From assembly GCA_022616415.1 (NCBI GenBank), contig JAKEEU010000343.1, forward strand, positions 1 through 64,000: 64,000 nucleotides of DNA. Reading direction: 5' to 3'. The position numbers and the translations under genes are program-made. Numbering within the stretch: position 1 is the first letter of the stretch; each line of letters begins with the position of its first letter. Shown here in pieces: positions 61,323-64,000 of this stretch. The notes beneath the pieces were generated by a model. It was not told the origin of the DNA, did not search any database, and saw only the letters and a program-made list of their open reading frames with translations. This stretch comes from Candidatus Zhuqueibacterota bacterium (lineage in GTDB: Bacteria; Zhuqueibacterota; Zhuqueibacteria; Zhuqueibacterales; Zhuqueibacteraceae).

Positions 61323-63803
61323 TCATTGTCGTCCCAGTCGGGCCGACTGGGTTACGAGCCGTACCTGCTGCGCCTTACCCGTATCCGGCAATCGAACCTC
61401 GACAACGCCTTGCTCTCCTAAATACTGCCACGCCGTCGCCTCAACTCTCTTTTGATTGACCAACACTGCTTTCGGCGCTTTGGCTTGCCCGTGAAGGCGC
61501 ACCAACAACTGGCGTTGAGCGGGGACAAATTTCCCCTTGCGCTCGCCAATATTGAAATCAATCTGCTGGGCGATGGCAACACATTCAAATTGCGTCTCGC
61601 AAAACTCACCGCGCTGATAGTCGAATGTGCGCCCATCATCTTCGTAGAACGTGCGCGCACTTTTTTCGCGCGGATAAACGTCCAGACGCAATTGCGCCAA
61701 TGGTTTCTCATCGACGTAATTTTGCGCCTCGCGTGAGGGAATGATCGCGCCGGCGCGAACGAAGATTGGCAGGCGCTCCGGCGGCGCATCGACGAAAATG
61801 TATTGGCCGCCGTTATACGTTTTGTTTTCCCAGTAATCGTGCCAGCGCGTCGCTGCGGTGCCGGGGAGATAAACTTTTCGCGCGCGTTGTCCCACTCGCG
61901 TTACCGGCGCCACGAGGAAGTCTTCGCCGAAAAAATATTGCGTGTAATTGTGCCAGGCGTAGGCCTCGCGGTCGTCTTGAAATTCCATAAACAGCGGCCG
62001 CATGATCGGCACGCCGGTCTCAGCGCTCTGGCGAAAGGCGTTGTAGAGATATGGCATCAGCTCGTAGCGCAAGCGAATGTAGCGGCGCGAAACGTCTTCC
62101 ACCCAATCGCCGAACGACCACGGCTCCTGCTCGCTGCTGTTGTATTCCGAGTGCGTGCGAAACAGCGGCGTGAACGCGCCGACCTGAATCCACCGCGCAA
62201 ACAGTTCCGGATTTGGCGTTCCCACGAAGCCGCCGACGTCGCCGCCGACAAATGAATAACCCGAAAGGCTGAGACCGAGACACATCCGAATCGCCATTTC
62301 GAGATGCTCTTCCGTGGCGATATTGTCGCCGGTCCACACTGCCGCATAGCGTTGCGTTCCGGCAAAGCCGGCGCGCGTGAGAATGAACGGCCGCTCGTTC
62401 GGGCGCAACTCGCGCAGCCCTTCGTAAGTTGACTGCGCCATCAAATGCCCGAAGACGTTGTGAATTTTTTTCTGCGAAACTTTCTTGCCGCCTTCGTCAA
62501 ACATGACGACGTCCGGTACTGCCTTGCCCCACACCGCCGGCTCGTTCATGTCATTCCAAAAGCCGGCGATGCCTTGCTCGACAAACTGGCGGTGCAAGCT
62601 GCCCCACCACTGGCGCGTCGCCGGCACGGTGTAATTGGCGAAATGCGATTTGCCCGGCCAAACGTCGCCAATATAAGGTTGCCCATCCGGAAATTTGACG
62701 AAATGATCGCCCTTCAAGCCGTCTTCATAAATAAAATAGTCCGGATCGACTTTGATGCCCGGATCGACGATGACGACGACTTTGAAACCCTGGCGGCGCA
62801 AATCGCCGAGCATTTTCGCCGGATCGGGGAAGCGCGATTGATCCCACGTAAAACAACGATAGCCGTCCATATAATGAATATCGAGATAAATCACGTCGCA
62901 AGGAATTTGCTTGTCGCGAAACGTCTGGGCGAGCGCGCGGACTTCGGATTCGGGATAGTAACTCCAGCGGCATTGCTGATAACCCATGGCCCATTGCGGC
63001 GGCAGCGGCATGCGGCCGACCAGCTCGCTGTAGCGCGTGATGATCTTTTTGATCGCCGGCCCCAAAATGAAATAATAATTCAGCTCACCGCGCTCGGCGC
63101 GGAAGGAATAGAAGCGATGATTGCCGGCGCCCATGTTGAAATAAGTTTTGTAGGTGTTGTCAAAGAAAATGCCATACGCCCCGGCTTGGCGCACGCCAAT
63201 GAAAAAAGGATGCGCTTGATAAAGCGGATCGGTGACGTTGGTGTACGCCGGAATGTCGGAGTTCCACATCACCCACTCGTTGCCGCGCTTGTCCAGCCCG
63301 CCGGTCTTCTCGCCGAGTCCAAAGAACTTCTCGTCCTCGAACAGCTTTTTGTAGCTGCCCACCTCCGGGCCGTCCCAGCCGATGCCCAGCGCCTCGTCAT
63401 CCTGATTGATGAGATTGCCGCTTTTGTCGAAAAACGCCAGCCGGCAGGGCGTGCGTTTTATTTTAACGACCAACTCGGCAGTGGTGATCTGTAGCTCCGC
63501 GGTTGTCTCAGCGAGGTTCCATTCTATCGCGGGCCATTGCGTTTTGATGACGGCATAACTTGGCCCGCCATCCCATTCGCCGTTGCGCGCCAGGCGCACT
63601 TGCACGAGATCGGCGGCGAGAACGGCTACGCGCAGTTGATCCGTGCCGCAGGTGAGCAGCACGCCGCGTTCTTCTTTTTGATAGGCTGTCACATTGCCGA
63701 GGAACTGATAATCGCCAAAAAGCGGCGTGATGAACAAGCTGAGAAAAACGATCACGGCGAAAAGCCAAGCGATTGAAGCCATTCGGGATTTCATCGGTGT
63801 CAT
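61323..63803 (-). CDS. Glycoside hydrolase family 31 alpha-glucosidase, exported
   Basis: An 826-residue GH31 enzyme with an N-terminal signal (about 7-30, MASIAWLFAVIVFLSLFI). The nucleophile Asp lies in GFWNDMNEPAVW and the acid/base Asp in WTGDNIAT. CDVIYLDIHYMDGYRCFTWD and FVGGDVGGF are further family blocks, and a beta-sandwich domain completes the C-terminus. It should release alpha-linked glucose (or xylose) from oligosaccharides in the periplasm or outside. No transporter gene is next to it. Confidence 0.94.
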   Translation of the reverse strand: MTPMKSRMASIAWLFAVIVFLSLFITPLFGDYQFLGNVTAYQKEERGVLLTCGTDQLRVAVLAADLVQVRLARNGEWDGGPSYAVIKTQWPAIEWNLAETTAELQITTAELVVKIKRTPCRLAFFDKSGNLINQDDEALGIGWDGPEVGSYKKLFEDEKFFGLGEKTGGLDKRGNEWVMWNSDIPAYTNVTDPLYQAHPFFIGVRQAGAYGIFFDNTYKTYFNMGAGNHRFYSFRAERGELNYYFILGPAIKKIITRYSELVGRMPLPPQWAMGYQQCRWSYYPESEVRALAQTFRDKQIPCDVIYLDIHYMDGYRCFTWDQSRFPDPAKMLGDLRRQGFKVVVIVDPGIKVDPDYFIYEDGLKGDHFVKFPDGQPYIGDVWPGKSHFANYTVPATRQWWGSLHRQFVEQGIAGFWNDMNEPAVWGKAVPDVVMFDEGGKKVSQKKIHNVFGHLMAQSTYEGLRELRPNERPFILTRAGFAGTQRYAAVWTGDNIATEEHLEMAIRMCLGLSLSGYSFVGGDVGGFVGTPNPELFARWIQVGAFTPLFRTHSEYNSSEQEPWSFGDWVEDVSRRYIRLRYELMPYLYNAFRQSAETGVPIMRPLFMEFQDDREAYAWHNYTQYFFGEDFLVAPVTRVGQRARKVYLPGTAATRWHDYWENKTYNGGQYIFVDAPPERLPIFVRAGAIIPSREAQNYVDEKPLAQLRLDVYPREKSARTFYEDDGRTFDYQRGEFCETQFECVAIAQQIDFNIGERKGKFVPAQRQLLVRLHGQAKAPKAVLVNQKRVEATAWQYLGEQGVVEVRLPDTGKAQQVRLVTQSARLGRQ

Positions 63804-63860
63804 CTCCGGATTGATATTTATTTTCTATAAAGTGAAATCCGTGCTTTTTCAGCGATTTTT

Positions 63861-63920
63861 TTAACCGCGCATGAACGCGAATACTTTTATTCGCGTTGAT
63901 TCGCGTATATTCGCGGTTAA
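63861..63920. repeat. AACCGCGAAT palindromic element, copy 3
   Basis: TTAACCGCGCATGAACGCGAATACTT, then TTATTCGCGTTGATTCGCGTATATTCGCGGTTAA. The most regular copy of the family, with 10-bp end arms TTAACCGCG/CGCGGTTAA. It lies upstream of the GH31 gene; the rest of the window to 64000 shows no supported gene. Confidence 0.82.
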
Positions 63921-64000
63921 CATTTGTACGCGTTGGGTGGGATAATATGAAAAATTCCGCCGCAAAGCGCAACAACGATTTGCACAAAAATAAAAACGCG

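Noticed and set aside
63508..63987. Minus-strand frame of 159 codons upstream of the GH31 gene
   Set aside because: It runs through the palindromic repeat at 63861-63920 and overlaps the GH31 start in another frame.

Overview
The window looks like a chromosome segment of a Gram-negative bacterium of moderately high GC. It encodes an outer-membrane assembly protein of the TamB type, a D15-type surface barrel, several signal-peptide-bearing beta-barrel-like proteins and two lipoprotein signal peptidases. The gene families (ECF sigma/anti-sigma pairs, DUF4097 protein, SpoIIE phosphatase with PDZ and membrane helices, Uma2 proteins, HhH-plus-barrel protein, CHASE2-sigma54 regulator) would fit an FCB-type lineage such as candidate phylum KSB1. 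That placement is inference; no rRNA or tRNA gene was seen.

Layout: 0-4 kb holds an HNH nuclease pair, carA, and an ECF sigma factor-anti-sigma-rhodanese operon. 4-10 kb holds two envelope proteins behind a clear sigma-54 promoter with two helically phased upstream repeats, next to a membrane-bound CHASE2-AAA+ sigma-54 activator that is the obvious candidate regulator. 10.4-11.9 kb is an acyl-CoA dehydrogenase. 12-22.4 kb is a defence/accessory island, mostly on the minus strand: remnants of hsdM and dinD, a 1512-residue nuclease-STAND NTPase-helical repeat protein, a nucleotidyltransferase remnant, a second HNH nuclease pair homologous to the first, an AddA/UvrD-like helicase without nuclease domain, and a PIN protein.

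22.4-30.5 kb is envelope and housekeeping (PAP2 phosphatase, EF-P with an unusual Asn tip, UppS, TamB). 30.5-33.6 kb is a second sigma/anti-sigma pair followed by a repeat-built DUF4097 protein. 33.8-38.7 kb holds a DUF4013 membrane protein, a PDZ/7TM/GAF/SpoIIE phosphatase, a ParDE pair and a NYN protein. 38.8-49.7 kb keeps an order familiar from Firmicutes (yggS-divIVA-...-ileS-DksA-like-lspA-rluD), here with a purine nucleoside phosphorylase, three Uma2 copies (one broken) and a second lspA. 50-55 kb holds a bactofilin-like/D15 fusion, a TPR protein, a methyltransferase, a cold-shock protein and an SPFH-NfeD pair. 55.3-59.5 kb holds a GAF-GGDEF protein, an unknown and an HhH-barrel protein. 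59.5-61.3 kb has two toxin-antitoxin pairs (PIN type and HepT-MntA type). 61.3-63.8 kb is a GH31 glycosidase.

Intergenic DNA is rich in structured repeats: at least three dispersed palindromic families, one with compensatory changes in its stem, plus simple tandem arrays.
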